A DNA stretch of 64,000 nucleotides from Zoogloeaceae bacterium (GTDB taxonomy: Bacteria > Pseudomonadota > Gammaproteobacteria > Burkholderiales > Rhodocyclaceae). The position numbers were made by a program, and so were the translations under genes. Numbering within the stretch: the stretch's first letter is position 1; every line of letters begins with the position of its first letter. The notes under the pieces are model-generated. The model was not told the DNA's origin. It ran no database searches and saw only the letters and a list, made by a program, of their open reading frames with translations. The stretch covers positions 124,001-188,000 of the forward strand of contig JACKMA010000005.1 in the NCBI GenBank assembly GCA_024235635.1, written 5' to 3'. This document shows, one piece after another, positions 52,651 to 61,625 of this stretch.

Positions 52651-54324
52651 ATGCCGATGCAGTCCAGTTTCGAAGGCAGCCAGGCGCTCTACCGGACGCT
52701 TTGGGACCTGGTCCCGGACGCGGTCGTCGTCGTCGATTCCGATCAACTGATCCGATTCGCGAATCCCGCGGTGTGGGAGACCTTCGGCCATCAGCCGGAC
52801 GATCTCGTCGGGAAGCCACTGGCGATGCTTCAGCCCGAGCGACTGCGAGCAGCCCATCGGGATGGATTCAGCCGGTACATCGCCTCCCATGCGCGCAGTC
52901 TCGACTGGCGCCGGGTGGAACTGACCGCACTGCACGCGAATGGTCGCGAGATTCCGGTCGAACTCTCGTTCGCCGAACTTCGACTGGAGGACGGTCACTG
53001 GTTCGTCGGCATCTTCCGCGACGTCACCGAACGCAAGGCGCACGAAGCCGCGTTGCTGCACAGCGCGAACTACGACAGCCTGACCGGCCTTCCCAATCGA
53101 AGTCTGCTCTTCGATCGATTCGACAAGGCGCTCGCCAGCGCGAAGCGCCATGACCGCCGGCTTGGCGTGCTGTACATCGATCTGGACAACTTCAAGGCCA
53201 TCAACGATACCTTGGGCCACGATTGCGGCGACTTGCTGCTGTGCCAGGCGGCGGAACGGATTCAAGCCTGCGTGCGAGACGGCGATACGGTCGCCCGCAC
53301 CGGCGGGGACGAATTCGTCGTGCTTCTTGCCGAGGTCGAGCAGCCAGCGGATCTCGCGCGGATCACCGACAGGATCCTGAAGGCCATGCGCCTGCCGTTC
53401 CAGATCGGCGAAGCCAAGGGGTTTTCAGGCGCGAGTGTCGGCAGTTGCCTGTTTCCCGAGGACGGCGCATCCCGGATGGAGCTGCTGCGGCGGGCCGATC
53501 TGGCGATGTACAAAGCCAAGGAGAAGGGCCGGAATCGCGTCCAGCACTACAGTGAAAAGCTGCAGGAACAGATCCGTTCGCGGATGGCCATCGAGCAAGC
53601 CCTGAGAATGGCGATCGAACGCGCGGAGCTGCAATTGCACTACCAGCCCCAGGTCGACCTGGGGTCGGGACGCATCGTGGCAGCCGAGGCCTTGCTCCGC
53701 TGGCACAATGCAGAACTCGGTGCCGTCGCCCCGGATCGATTCATTCCGATCGCCGAAAATACCGGCATGATCGTTTCGATGGGCGCCTGGGTGATCGAAC
53801 GCGCATGCCGTGACCTGGCACATTGGCGCCAGCGTTCCGGTGCCAGCCACTGCAGGATCGCGATCAACCTGTCGCCGCGGCAGTTCGAACAGGACGCCCT
53901 GCAAAAGGTCATCGACGCCGCCATCGAACGCCATGGCGTACCGGCGTCGGCGCTGGAGTTCGAGATCACGGAAAGTCACCTGATGACCGATCCGGATCAT
54001 ATCGCGAAGGTCCTGCACGATCTGCGCGATGCCGGCTGCACGATCGCGCTCGACGATTTCGGCACCGGCTATTCGAGCCTTTCCTACCTGAGAAATCTAC
54101 CCCTGGACTGCCTCAAGATCGACAAGTCGTTGGTCATGGACGTCTCGATCCTGGTCGCCGTCATCCAGCTCGCGCGAAGCTTCCGTCTCAAGACGATTGC
54201 CGAAGGCGTGGAGGACGAACACCTCGCCACGCTGCTCCGCGAGCTCGGTTGCGACATGGCCCAGGGGTATCATTTCGCGCGCCCGATGCCGCTGTCCGAG
54301 TTGACGGCACTGGAAATCGGATGA
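52651..54324 (+). CDS. PAS-GGDEF-EAL c-di-GMP signalling protein
   Basis: A 557-residue cytosolic protein. A PAS domain (VPDAVVVVDSDQLIRFANPA, then VGIFRDVTERKAHEA) is followed by a canonical GGDEF domain (YDSLTGLPNRSLLFDRF, ARTGGDEFVVLLAE) and an EAL domain (AAEALLRWHN, EITESHLM, ALDDFGTGYSSLSYLRNLP, LKIDKSLVMDV, KTIAEGVED, AQGYHFARPMP). EAL catalytic residues are present, but between DV and ILVAVIQLA about seven residues of the usual DPDDAAI loop are missing. No membrane segment. Start chosen at 52651, with 52657 as an alternative. It could make or degrade c-di-GMP. Confidence 0.93.
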   Translation: MPMQSSFEGSQALYRTLWDLVPDAVVVVDSDQLIRFANPAVWETFGHQPDDLVGKPLAMLQPERLRAAHRDGFSRYIASHARSLDWRRVELTALHANGREIPVELSFAELRLEDGHWFVGIFRDVTERKAHEAALLHSANYDSLTGLPNRSLLFDRFDKALASAKRHDRRLGVLYIDLDNFKAINDTLGHDCGDLLLCQAAERIQACVRDGDTVARTGGDEFVVLLAEVEQPADLARITDRILKAMRLPFQIGEAKGFSGASVGSCLFPEDGASRMELLRRADLAMYKAKEKGRNRVQHYSEKLQEQIRSRMAIEQALRMAIERAELQLHYQPQVDLGSGRIVAAEALLRWHNAELGAVAPDRFIPIAENTGMIVSMGAWVIERACRDLAHWRQRSGASHCRIAINLSPRQFEQDALQKVIDAAIERHGVPASALEFEITESHLMTDPDHIAKVLHDLRDAGCTIALDDFGTGYSSLSYLRNLPLDCLKIDKSLVMDVSILVAVIQLARSFRLKTIAEGVEDEHLATLLRELGCDMAQGYHFARPMPLSELTALEIG

Positions 54325-54641
54325 CGCGATCGATCCGTCCGCGCCATGGGTCTCGCGCTGCCACGCATGGGATCCGCTGCAGGCCGTAATCGCACGGCAG
54401 GTGCCGGTGCTGCATGCGCCGGGGCACCGACGCCCGACCTCGGCCCGCGATCATCGATCGGCGGCACGCCTGCGAGCGTCGCGCCATCGGCTGCAAGCGC
54501 TCGATTGGTCGCAGCCGCGTCCGCCGGCTGCCCGGGCCGAACCGTCGTCCGGCCACCCGTAGGGATCACCTGCCGGAAGCGCGCGGCGGACGGTCGGCCC
54601 AGCGGGGCGGGTATCCCGTCGGCGTACCCGCCACGGTCTGG
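54325..54641. other. 317-bp gap with no recognisable feature
   Basis: Between the convergent ends of the PAS-GGDEF-EAL and rhodanese genes I see no domain, repeat or hairpin with a T-run worth calling. The open frames here are GC-driven. Confidence 0.5.
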
Positions 54642-54989
54642 TCAGGCTGGCACCGGATCCGACTCGACGGGAAGGCCCGCCGCGATCCAGTCTTCCTTGC
54701 CTTCTTCGTATTCGGCCACGTTGCTGTAGCCCATGCCGGCCAGGGCCTGCGCGAGCAGGCGTGAGTTGCGGCAGGTCGTGCTGGCGCAATACACGACGAT
54801 GAAGGCGGCCTTGTCCGGGAGCAGTTGTTCGGCCCGGGATCGTACCTCGTCATGGTTCAGACGGATCGCGCCGGGAAGGTGGGCCTGGCGGTAATGGCGC
54901 TCCGGCAGGGCTTCGACCAGGCGCATGCCCGTGTCTGCCCGAAGATGGGCGTCTACGTCGCCTCGATGGATTCTGCGGAATGTCGTCAT
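54642..54989 (-). CDS. Single-domain rhodanese-like sulfurtransferase
   Basis: A 115-residue rhodanese. MRLVEALPERHYRQAHLPGAIRL is the first signature, the catalytic loop is VVYCASTTCRNSRLLAQAL (Cys68, plus Cys73), and the C-terminus ends NVAEYEEGKEDWIAAGLP. GGAGAA precedes the start at 54989. Such proteins move sulfane sulfur. It is divergent from a MarR gene across a 104-bp gap carrying two palindromes, so it is probably the regulated target. Confidence 0.93.
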   Translation of the reverse strand: MTTFRRIHRGDVDAHLRADTGMRLVEALPERHYRQAHLPGAIRLNHDEVRSRAEQLLPDKAAFIVVYCASTTCRNSRLLAQALAGMGYSNVAEYEEGKEDWIAAGLPVESDPVPA

Positions 54990-55022
54990 GGCTGTTCTCC
55001 TGTTTTCGGTACGCAACGACAG

Positions 55023-55036
55023 GTTGCAATTGCAAC
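55023..55036. promoter_or_regulatory. Palindromic operator 1 in the rhodanese/marR gap
   Basis: GTTGCAATTGCAAC is a perfect 14-bp palindrome. It lies 33 bp from the rhodanese start. It shares its half-site (GTTGCA) with the second palindrome, centred 34 bp away, which fits a dimeric MarR protein bound at two sites. Confidence 0.75.
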
Positions 55037-55056
55037 TATATCGGCGCCTGAATAAA

Positions 55057-55070
55057 GTTGCAAGTGCAAC
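55057..55070. promoter_or_regulatory. Palindromic operator 2 in the rhodanese/marR gap
   Basis: GTTGCAAGTGCAAC is palindromic except for its central two bases and repeats the GTTGCA half-sites of operator 1. It lies 23 bp before the marR start, suggesting autorepression. Confidence 0.72.
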
Positions 55071-55093
55071 CTTATCGCGCTATCTTCGCAGAC

Positions 55094-55543
55094 ATGAACG
55101 AAGAACCGGACCGCCGCGCGATCATCGCCTGGACCCGTCTGCTGCGCTCGCATCAGTTGTCGCTCGAGCGGGTCGAAAAGGCGCTCAAGGCCGCAGACCT
55201 GCCGCCGCTGCGCTGGTATGACGTATTGCTGGAGTTGCATCGGGCCGGCCGAGACGGCCTGCGGCAGTTCGAGATCGGCAACGCGGTATTGCTGAGCAAG
55301 CACAACGTGTCGCGACTGCTCGATCGTCTCGAGCGCGAGGCACTGGTCGTGCGGCAGGCCTGTGACGAAGACGGTCGCGGTGCCAGGGTGTTCATCACCG
55401 AGGCCGGTCACCATTTGCTGGCACGGATGTGGCCCGTCTATGGCGCGGCGATCCGCGCTTCCTTCGAGCGCTACTTCAGCGTGCAGGAACTCGACCAACT
55501 GGCGACCCTGCTCGCACGCCTGCCGGATGTCGGCGATGGCTGA
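55094..55543 (+). CDS. MarR-family transcriptional regulator
   Basis: A 149-residue winged-helix regulator: LPPLRWYDVLLELHRAGRDG, FEIGNAVLLSKHNVSRLLDR (recognition helix), LEREALVVRQACDEDGRGARVFITEAGH (wing). A conserved cysteine lies in the wing region (Cys of QACDEDGRG). It is divergent from the rhodanese gene and two palindromes lie between them, so it very likely controls both. Redox or sulfur sensing by the cysteine is a guess suggested by the target. Confidence 0.9.
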   Translation: MNEEPDRRAIIAWTRLLRSHQLSLERVEKALKAADLPPLRWYDVLLELHRAGRDGLRQFEIGNAVLLSKHNVSRLLDRLEREALVVRQACDEDGRGARVFITEAGHHLLARMWPVYGAAIRASFERYFSVQELDQLATLLARLPDVGDG

Positions 55544-56194
55544 TGGACGGCTTCGCCGATGCCGGCACTCCACGCCTCGCGGCGGTGCTTCATGAACTCG
55601 CGATGGGCTGGGCCATCGCGCCGCGCCCGGAAGCCCGGCGCATCGATTTCGTCGTCGTCCCGGATTTTCGAAGCGGACCACATGCGATTCTGCGAAACCG
55701 GATTGGCCGGCTGGCTGCCGCGCGGATCGGGCACGGCGCGCCGTGCTTGGCCGGCGATCGCTGCGCAGCCCCTGTCGCAACCGACGCGCCATGCCGCCTC
55801 GCACGGGACCCAGCCGCACCCTCGCATCAGCCCTCGGCCCATGTCGATTGCGTGATGCCTGCCGTCGGTCGGGACATTCCAATCGGGTGGGATGGCGGGT
55901 TCGCCGCACCTGGCGATGTGCGAACGGGATCGTTGCCTGTTGTGAAAAATATTTTTATATCAATGCGTTGGGCGGATGCTGTGCAAACTCGCCGGCGCGC
56001 AGCCTGCCGTTTGCGTCGGCCGGATTTGTGAAAGAAAAGTTTATGGCGCGTACGCATGCCACGGTAGCCGCGTAGCCTAATGGCACCGTGAGATGCTTTT
56101 CCTGCGTCCGCCGGCGCACGTCGCCTCGACCGCCATCCCGGTCTCGACGCGGCGAAGCGACCCAGCGGATGCCCGCCGGATTTCCGATAGCCCG
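55544..56194. other. 651-bp gap with AT-rich island
   Basis: No gene is supported. Open frames in both strands lack recognisable motifs. At 55940-55965 there is an AT-rich island with the palindrome AAAAATATTTTT (55945-55956), and another AT-rich patch lies at 56025-56045; these contrast with the GC-rich surroundings and may carry the promoter of the pseudokinase gene. Confidence 0.45.
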
Positions 56195-58225
56195 ATGAAT
56201 CGAACCACCGCCATTCCTTCCGACCGTGCGGACGATCCCGAATTCGGGGATGCGTCAGCGGCGACCGAAGCCGGCCGCGGCGCCCTTCCGCCCGGTGTCC
56301 GGCTCGACGAGTATGAACTGCGGGCGGTGCTGGACGAAGGGCGTCGCAGCATCCGCTATGTCGCCACCGACCACGCCCTGCAGCGGGATGTCGTGGTGCG
56401 GGAGTACCTGCCTGCCGGTCTGGCCTGCCGCGGCGCGACCACCGAGGTCAGGCCGATCGGCGATGACCGCGCCGAGGCCTTCGCCCAAGGCCTGCGCGGC
56501 TTCGTCGATGAGGCCCGGCTGCTCGCTCGCCTGGAGGATCCGGCGTTGCCCCGCGTGTATCGCGCCTGGGAGGCCAACGGCACGGCCTACATGGCGATGA
56601 CCCATGTCGAAGGCATCGGCCTCGACCTGGCTCGGGCGGCGATGGCGCGCCCGCCGGAGGAGGCCTGGCTGCACGGTCTGCTGATGCCATTGCTCGATGC
56701 GCTGGAGCAACTGCACGCTGCCGGCCGCTACGATTGGGATATCTCGCCGGAAAGCATCCTGCTGTTGCCCGATGGCCGCCCGATGCTGTACGGATGCGAC
56801 GCCGGGCCGCCGCCCGGTGCCGACCCCGAGCGCACCGTTCCGATGTCACCCGCGCCGGCCTATGCGCCGATTGAACGCCATGCCGAAATGACGCAACTGC
56901 AACAGGGACCCTGGACCAGTCTCTACAGCATCGCTGCGGTTGCCTACTATTGCATCGGCGGAAGGCCGCCGTTGGCGGCCACCGTGCGCGCGGTGGACGA
57001 CCCACTGGAACCCCTGTTCGCGGTCGTCGATCGCCTCGGACGCCAGTTTCCGGACGTCACCTACAGTGTCGCGCTGGTGTCGACGATCGAACGTGCGCTC
57101 AGGGTCAGGCCGCAGGAGCGCCCTCAGAGCGTCGCCGAATTTCGCCAGGCGCTGCTCGGCGGGCGCGGCGCCGCGGCGCAGCCGGCCACGCAGCCGGCAT
57201 CGCACTGGGATGAACCGACCGTGAGCCGTTACGGCTTCACCGGACCGACGTCCTTCGGTGATTGGCCGCCGCTGGCGCCGGGCGGCGCGGCGGATGATGC
57301 TTTGCGAGCGACGCCGGAACCCTGGCCGCCGGCGATAGACCCCAGGCCCGAGCCGTACTCGGCGTCCACGGTCGCGGGCGAGGTCGACATCGGACGGGCT
57401 GCCGCGGCCGAACCTCCGTCGCTCGCTGACCCGGTGGCAGCCGGCGACGTCGGGTACTCGCCCGAACTGCGTGCCGACGCGGCAGGGCCACACGGCGATC
57501 ACGCCGAAGCCGGGTCGCGGACGGGCGGCGGGCGTCGCCACCTCCTGCTGGGCCTCGGCGCGGCAGTGTTCGTCGCGCTGGCCGTCGGCGGCGCATCGAT
57601 CTGGCTGGATCTGCGCGACGCGAGCCTCGTCCGGCGCTCGACGACGCAGGGTGGCGTGCCGGCGCCTCCCGTCGTTGCCGTCGCGCCGGCGGCGTCCGGC
57701 GCAAGTTCAGTGCCGACCGGGCCAATGGGTGCCGCCGACGGGCTGTCGTCGGCGCCGTCATCGGCGACGCCTACTGGCATCGATCCGGTCCCGCCCCCGA
57801 CGCCGACAGGGCTCGCGGCGGCATCGTCGGCCATGGCTGGAGCAGTCGCCCCGGCCGTCGATCCAACGCCTGGCGAGGCGCCGACCGATGGGTTGCCCGA
57901 TCCGTCACCTGCCACCGGCGAACCGGCACCGCCGCCACCGCCGGCGGCTGAGGTTGCGGTCGAGCAGGTCGAGTCGCCGGTTGTCGCCGCGGTCGAGGAG
58001 CCGGTCGAGGCCGAATCGACTGGCAGCGCGACCGCCGAGGTAGCGAATCCGCCATCGCCCAAGGTCGTGCAGCGGGCGATCGACAATCCGCGCGAGCTGT
58101 GCGCACCGCGCACCCGGTTCGCCCTCTACCGGTGCATGACGCTGGAGTGCGAGCGGCCGCGGTTCTTCGACCACCCGGAGTGCCGCTATCTGCGCGCGAC
58201 CGACGAGGTCCGGCCGTTGCAATAG
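56195..58225 (+). CDS. Transmembrane pseudokinase (Ser/Thr kinase-like)
   Basis: A 676-residue protein. Residues about 38-330 have a bacterial Ser/Thr kinase fold, closest to kinases with the VAIKEYLP motif, here VVVREYLP: the ATP-binding Lys is Arg69. The HRD loop reads YDWDISPESILLLPDG (Asp182 kept; His/Arg and Asn lost), and DFG is GCD (200-202). The lobe end YAPIERHAEMTQLQQGPWTSLYSIAAVAYYCIGGRPP is conserved. A membrane helix (about 448-470) and a Pro/Ala-rich periplasmic tail with a Cys-rich end follow. Catalysis is unlikely. ATG 56093 is an alternative start. Confidence 0.85.
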   Translation: MNRTTAIPSDRADDPEFGDASAATEAGRGALPPGVRLDEYELRAVLDEGRRSIRYVATDHALQRDVVVREYLPAGLACRGATTEVRPIGDDRAEAFAQGLRGFVDEARLLARLEDPALPRVYRAWEANGTAYMAMTHVEGIGLDLARAAMARPPEEAWLHGLLMPLLDALEQLHAAGRYDWDISPESILLLPDGRPMLYGCDAGPPPGADPERTVPMSPAPAYAPIERHAEMTQLQQGPWTSLYSIAAVAYYCIGGRPPLAATVRAVDDPLEPLFAVVDRLGRQFPDVTYSVALVSTIERALRVRPQERPQSVAEFRQALLGGRGAAAQPATQPASHWDEPTVSRYGFTGPTSFGDWPPLAPGGAADDALRATPEPWPPAIDPRPEPYSASTVAGEVDIGRAAAAEPPSLADPVAAGDVGYSPELRADAAGPHGDHAEAGSRTGGGRRHLLLGLGAAVFVALAVGGASIWLDLRDASLVRRSTTQGGVPAPPVVAVAPAASGASSVPTGPMGAADGLSSAPSSATPTGIDPVPPPTPTGLAAASSAMAGAVAPAVDPTPGEAPTDGLPDPSPATGEPAPPPPPAAEVAVEQVESPVVAAVEEPVEAESTGSATAEVANPPSPKVVQRAIDNPRELCAPRTRFALYRCMTLECERPRFFDHPECRYLRATDEVRPLQ

Positions 58226-58346
58226 CAGGGTCCGGGGGTCGTCGTCACGGTCGGTCAGTCGCCGCCGCCACGCCGGCGACTTCGCCATGCCGGCGCGGGC
58301 TGGCCGTCATCGGCGAGGCAATGACCGGCCGTCGCGGGCATAATCG

Positions 58347-59465
58347 ATGGCGATTGCTGCGCATTCCACGCCGATGACCCTCGCCTGGCTGCAGAATTTC
58401 TCCGTCGCCGAATCCCTGTTGATTGCCGCCAATCTGGTGCTGATCGCATTTTCGCGGCCGTTGCTGAGGGCGCTGTCGCGATCGACGACCAGCGACGAGG
58501 CGTTCGTCGGCAAGCTGCACTTCTTTCGCTCGGCCAACGTGCTGGTGGTGCTGCTGGTGGTCTTTGCCAATGCCGTGCTGCCGGTCGTTTCCCACTCATG
58601 GATGGCGCGTCTGCTCGGCGCCGTGCTGGTCGCCTTCCTCGGCTACCTGTCCGCCCACGTCGCCAACTATCTGATCAAGCGACGCTTCGGTCGCCTGCGC
58701 GAGGTCGACGGCAGTCAGACCTGGACCGAGACCTACAACGTCCGGGTGCTGAGCCTGCTGTCGAGCGTGCTGCTGTTCGTCATGGTGCTGATCGCCGAAG
58801 TGCGGATCTTCGGGTTCGACAGCCTGCTCGAGGCGGGTGGTGTGATCGGCTTCGTCGGCGTGATGTTGGCGTTGACCCAGGGTGCCTGGGCGCCGGACAT
58901 CATCGGCGGGCTGGTGATCCTCAACAGCCGGCTGGTGGAGGAGGGTGACGTCATCGAGATCAGTCCCGGTGAGCGCATCATCGGCACCGTCTACAAGACC
59001 AAGATCTTTCATACCGAGTTGCTGAACCTGGTCAACAACCACCGCATCATGGTCGGCAATGCGGCGCTGCGGGGCATGACGATCCACAACCTGTCGAAAT
59101 TCGCGTCGGCCCGCGGTCTACGCGAGGCAATCGTGCTGAAAGTCGGCTACGACACCACCGAAGGCGCGATTCGGGAACTGGTGCATGCGGTGTTCGAGCG
59201 ACTCGCAGGCGACGGCGATTGTGCCGTCGAGCACAAGTATCCGCCGGAGGTCTGCGCCACCGACGCCGGCGATTACGCCGTCGCCTGGACGGTGTTCTAC
59301 TACACCAAGGATATCCGCCACCTGCTGCCGACGCGCCAGCGCGTGCTCGCGGCGATCATCGAGGAGGCCCGGATGCGAGGTGTCGACCTGTCGACGCCGA
59401 GCCTGCACGTGGTGCACGGTCGTCAGCTGGCGACTCGCGCCGAGGAGCCGCGAATCGCCGGCTGA
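58347..59465 (+). CDS. MscS-family mechanosensitive channel
   Basis: A 372-residue inner-membrane channel with about four to five helices. The pore-lining helix and the following beta domain are typical: LEAGGVIGFVGVMLALTQGAWAPDIIGGLVIL, then VEEGDVIEISPGERIIGTVYKTKIFHTEL and NHRIMVGNAALRGMTIHNLSK. The C-terminal domain follows. It releases solutes on osmotic downshock. The start is 58347 or 58374 (MTLAWLQNF); neither has a clear ribosome-binding site. Confidence 0.9.
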   Translation: MAIAAHSTPMTLAWLQNFSVAESLLIAANLVLIAFSRPLLRALSRSTTSDEAFVGKLHFFRSANVLVVLLVVFANAVLPVVSHSWMARLLGAVLVAFLGYLSAHVANYLIKRRFGRLREVDGSQTWTETYNVRVLSLLSSVLLFVMVLIAEVRIFGFDSLLEAGGVIGFVGVMLALTQGAWAPDIIGGLVILNSRLVEEGDVIEISPGERIIGTVYKTKIFHTELLNLVNNHRIMVGNAALRGMTIHNLSKFASARGLREAIVLKVGYDTTEGAIRELVHAVFERLAGDGDCAVEHKYPPEVCATDAGDYAVAWTVFYYTKDIRHLLPTRQRVLAAIIEEARMRGVDLSTPSLHVVHGRQLATRAEEPRIAG

Positions 59466-59634
59466 CGACCTGCTGCCGCAGCGTCGTTGGCGGGACTCCC
59501 GACGAGGGTCGACATCGCGATGCATCGGGTTGCCCGGAGGGCGCCGCTGGGCGAGGTGGTGCAGTCGATGCGAACCGTCGGCGGCCCGAGGCGCCAATGC
59601 GCGGGCGGCTGGCTTGCCGCCACGCCGGCCGGCC

Positions 59635-60132
59635 TTAGTCTCCGAGGCGCTGGGCGACGAGGTAGCCGTAGCCGATCTGCAGGCTCTCCAACAATTCGAC
59701 CATCGCCGTGGTCTGCTCGGCGAGGATGGCGCCGAAGCCCGACACCAGGTCGTACTCCTGGTCGACCAGCTTCGACAGGGTGTTGGCCTTGCGGATGCCG
59801 GTTGCGCCGGCGGTCAGTTCGGCGATCTTGCGGATGGATTCCGTCTGGACAGTCGCGATGCGCGCGAGGGCGGCTTGCTGCATCTGAATCGTCTCGGCGA
59901 TCAGCGAGAAGTCCGGGCGGGGCGAGAGCATCGCCGTCAGCGTCGCCTGCTGAATCTGGAACTGGCGCTGCGCTGCGCGTCCAAGCAATTCGTGGAAGGC
60001 GCTGGCATGCTGCATCGGCAGCCACGCCGGGTGCGGCAGGGCGCCTCCGTCGGCCGCCTGCGAGCGCTTTTCGCCGGCCTCGCGCAGTTGCTGTGTCGAA
60101 CTTTCGGCGAGTTTCATCAATGCCTGGAACAT
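59635..60132 (-). CDS. Phasin-family PHA granule-associated protein
   Basis: A 165-residue helical, amphipathic protein (MFQALMKLAESSTQQLREAGEKR ... FGAILAEQTTAMVELLESLQIGYGYLVAQRL). It fits the phasin family, which coats polyhydroxyalkanoate granules. It lies 25 bp downstream of the intracellular-type PHB depolymerase gene on the same strand, which supports a storage-polymer role. Confidence 0.85.
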   Translation of the reverse strand: MFQALMKLAESSTQQLREAGEKRSQAADGGALPHPAWLPMQHASAFHELLGRAAQRQFQIQQATLTAMLSPRPDFSLIAETIQMQQAALARIATVQTESIRKIAELTAGATGIRKANTLSKLVDQEYDLVSGFGAILAEQTTAMVELLESLQIGYGYLVAQRLGD

Positions 60133-60157
60133 GGGTGGTTCTCCCGGTGAAGGCGTT

Positions 60158-61228
60158 TCAGTTGCCGCCCAGCCGTTGCAGCATGCGATGGATCGCGCGG
60201 ATCTGGATCGCGTCCTTCGAGTAGTAGTCCGGATTCTCCGGATCCTCTGCGGTGTAGCCCCACCAGTCCCAGCACCCGTCCGGGTTCTGGGTGTCGGTGT
60301 TGTCGGTGCCCTGGGCTTGCGGATAAAGGATCACCAGGTTGTTGGCGTCGGCGATTTCGTTGTAGCCGGTGGTCGTGAAGTAGCGGTTGCCGTAGGGCAC
60401 CGAATTCTCGAGGTCAGGCTTGCCATTGACGAAATTCACATAGTCGTAACCCTGCTTGCAGCCGTGCAGCGCGATATGGACGCGACATGGCGCGCCGTCC
60501 TCGACCGCCTGCGGCACATAGGCGTAGGCGAAATCGCTCATGCTGGCGCGCGGATCGCCATCGAAGAACTCGGTCTGGTCGAAGCGCACGATGCGGCCCG
60601 AGAGCCGCTCGACCGGTGGCTTGAGCGGACCGTAGAGATGTTCGAGGATGCGTTGCGACTGCATGAAACCGCCGTTGTTGAGGTAGGGGGGGCGGTTGGC
60701 GTCGAGCGGATTGTCCTCGGGATTGTCGGTGATGATCGAGTGTCCTGCCGGCAGCCCTTGCTCGAAGCGAATGGCATCGTCCGGTACGCCGAGCAGGCGG
60801 TAGAACTCGCGAGTGGTGCGAACGACACTGGAATCGACGACCTTGTCGGCACTGCCGGTGAAGATGTAGAGCTTCTGCTCGCGCAATTGGTCGACCGGGT
60901 CGATTTGTCCGCGGGCGGCCGTCTCGCGCGCGATCTGGGCGAGTCGGGCGGGATCGGGCGCCGCCTGCGGAATCAGCGGATTCATGCAGACGTAGAGTGC
61001 ATTGAGTGTCCACGCGTCTTCGGCGATCGCCGCGGCAGCGCGGAAGGATTCTGCGCAGCGGAAGGGACCGCCGGCAATGATGCCGGCACCGATGAAGGTC
61101 GACGAGTGGGCCAGGTGCAGTTGAACGGTCATGAATGCACCGGACGACAGACCCGATACCGAACTCTGGCGGAGGTCGGCATTCAGTGCCTTCAACGGCG
61201 AGACCTTCAGGGAAGTTCCGTCCGGCAT
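60158..61228 (-). CDS. PHB depolymerase-family esterase
   Basis: A 356-residue alpha/beta hydrolase. The lipase box is GLSSG (Ser28 region, SSVSGLSSGAFMTVQLH), with IALHGCKQGYDYV carrying the oxyanion region and VILYPQAQGTDNTDTQNPDGCWDWWGY matching the poly(3-hydroxybutyrate) depolymerase family. The start at 61228 has GGAGGA upstream and gives no signal peptide, so it may act on internal granules; the open frame upstream is not conserved. The phasin gene follows. Confidence 0.88.
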   Translation of the reverse strand: MPDGTSLKVSPLKALNADLRQSSVSGLSSGAFMTVQLHLAHSSTFIGAGIIAGGPFRCAESFRAAAAIAEDAWTLNALYVCMNPLIPQAAPDPARLAQIARETAARGQIDPVDQLREQKLYIFTGSADKVVDSSVVRTTREFYRLLGVPDDAIRFEQGLPAGHSIITDNPEDNPLDANRPPYLNNGGFMQSQRILEHLYGPLKPPVERLSGRIVRFDQTEFFDGDPRASMSDFAYAYVPQAVEDGAPCRVHIALHGCKQGYDYVNFVNGKPDLENSVPYGNRYFTTTGYNEIADANNLVILYPQAQGTDNTDTQNPDGCWDWWGYTAEDPENPDYYSKDAIQIRAIHRMLQRLGGN

Positions 61229-61625
61229 CGTTCCTCCTGCGCCGATCGCGGCGATTTGCGAAGCGCATACGCTACACCAACTGATTAACAAAATGAAACG
61301 TTTTTTGGTGCAATGCAGAAGGGTGGGCAGATACTCGATCCGCCATCCGGGCGGTGGCCGTGGTCCATCGGCCGCGCGCGCATGGTGGGCTCCGGCTGAC
61401 CGTCGGCCGGCGGCCCGAGGATCGCCACCGGCTCAATCCGTTGCCGGCCAGCTTCGGTCGCGCCGCCTCGCGCGACGAGGCCACTTGCGCGGGCGTCGCG
61501 CTCGAACCGCGCGATTGTCGTCCTCGTCCAGAGAAATATCACGATCGTCGTATTGCGGCGTTTGTGGCTTTGTGTAACGCGAGGGACAATGCGTGTCATT
61601 GGCATGGCTCCGGGCCTGATTGTCG
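61229..61625. other. 397-bp gap between depolymerase and GGDEF-EAL genes
   Basis: No supported gene. The left end contains the depolymerase promoter region with a palindromic AAACGTTT (about 61298) in an AT-rich patch. A second AT-rich stretch before 61600 probably holds the promoter of the GGDEF-EAL gene. Confidence 0.45.

Noticed and set aside
55429..56031. A 200-codon plus-strand frame after the marR gene
   Set aside because: It overlaps the end of marR, has no motif and has unusual composition; I treat the region as non-coding.
56060..56100. A tRNA-like segment in the AT-rich region before the pseudokinase gene
   Set aside because: No cloverleaf arms or conserved T-loop sequence could be found.
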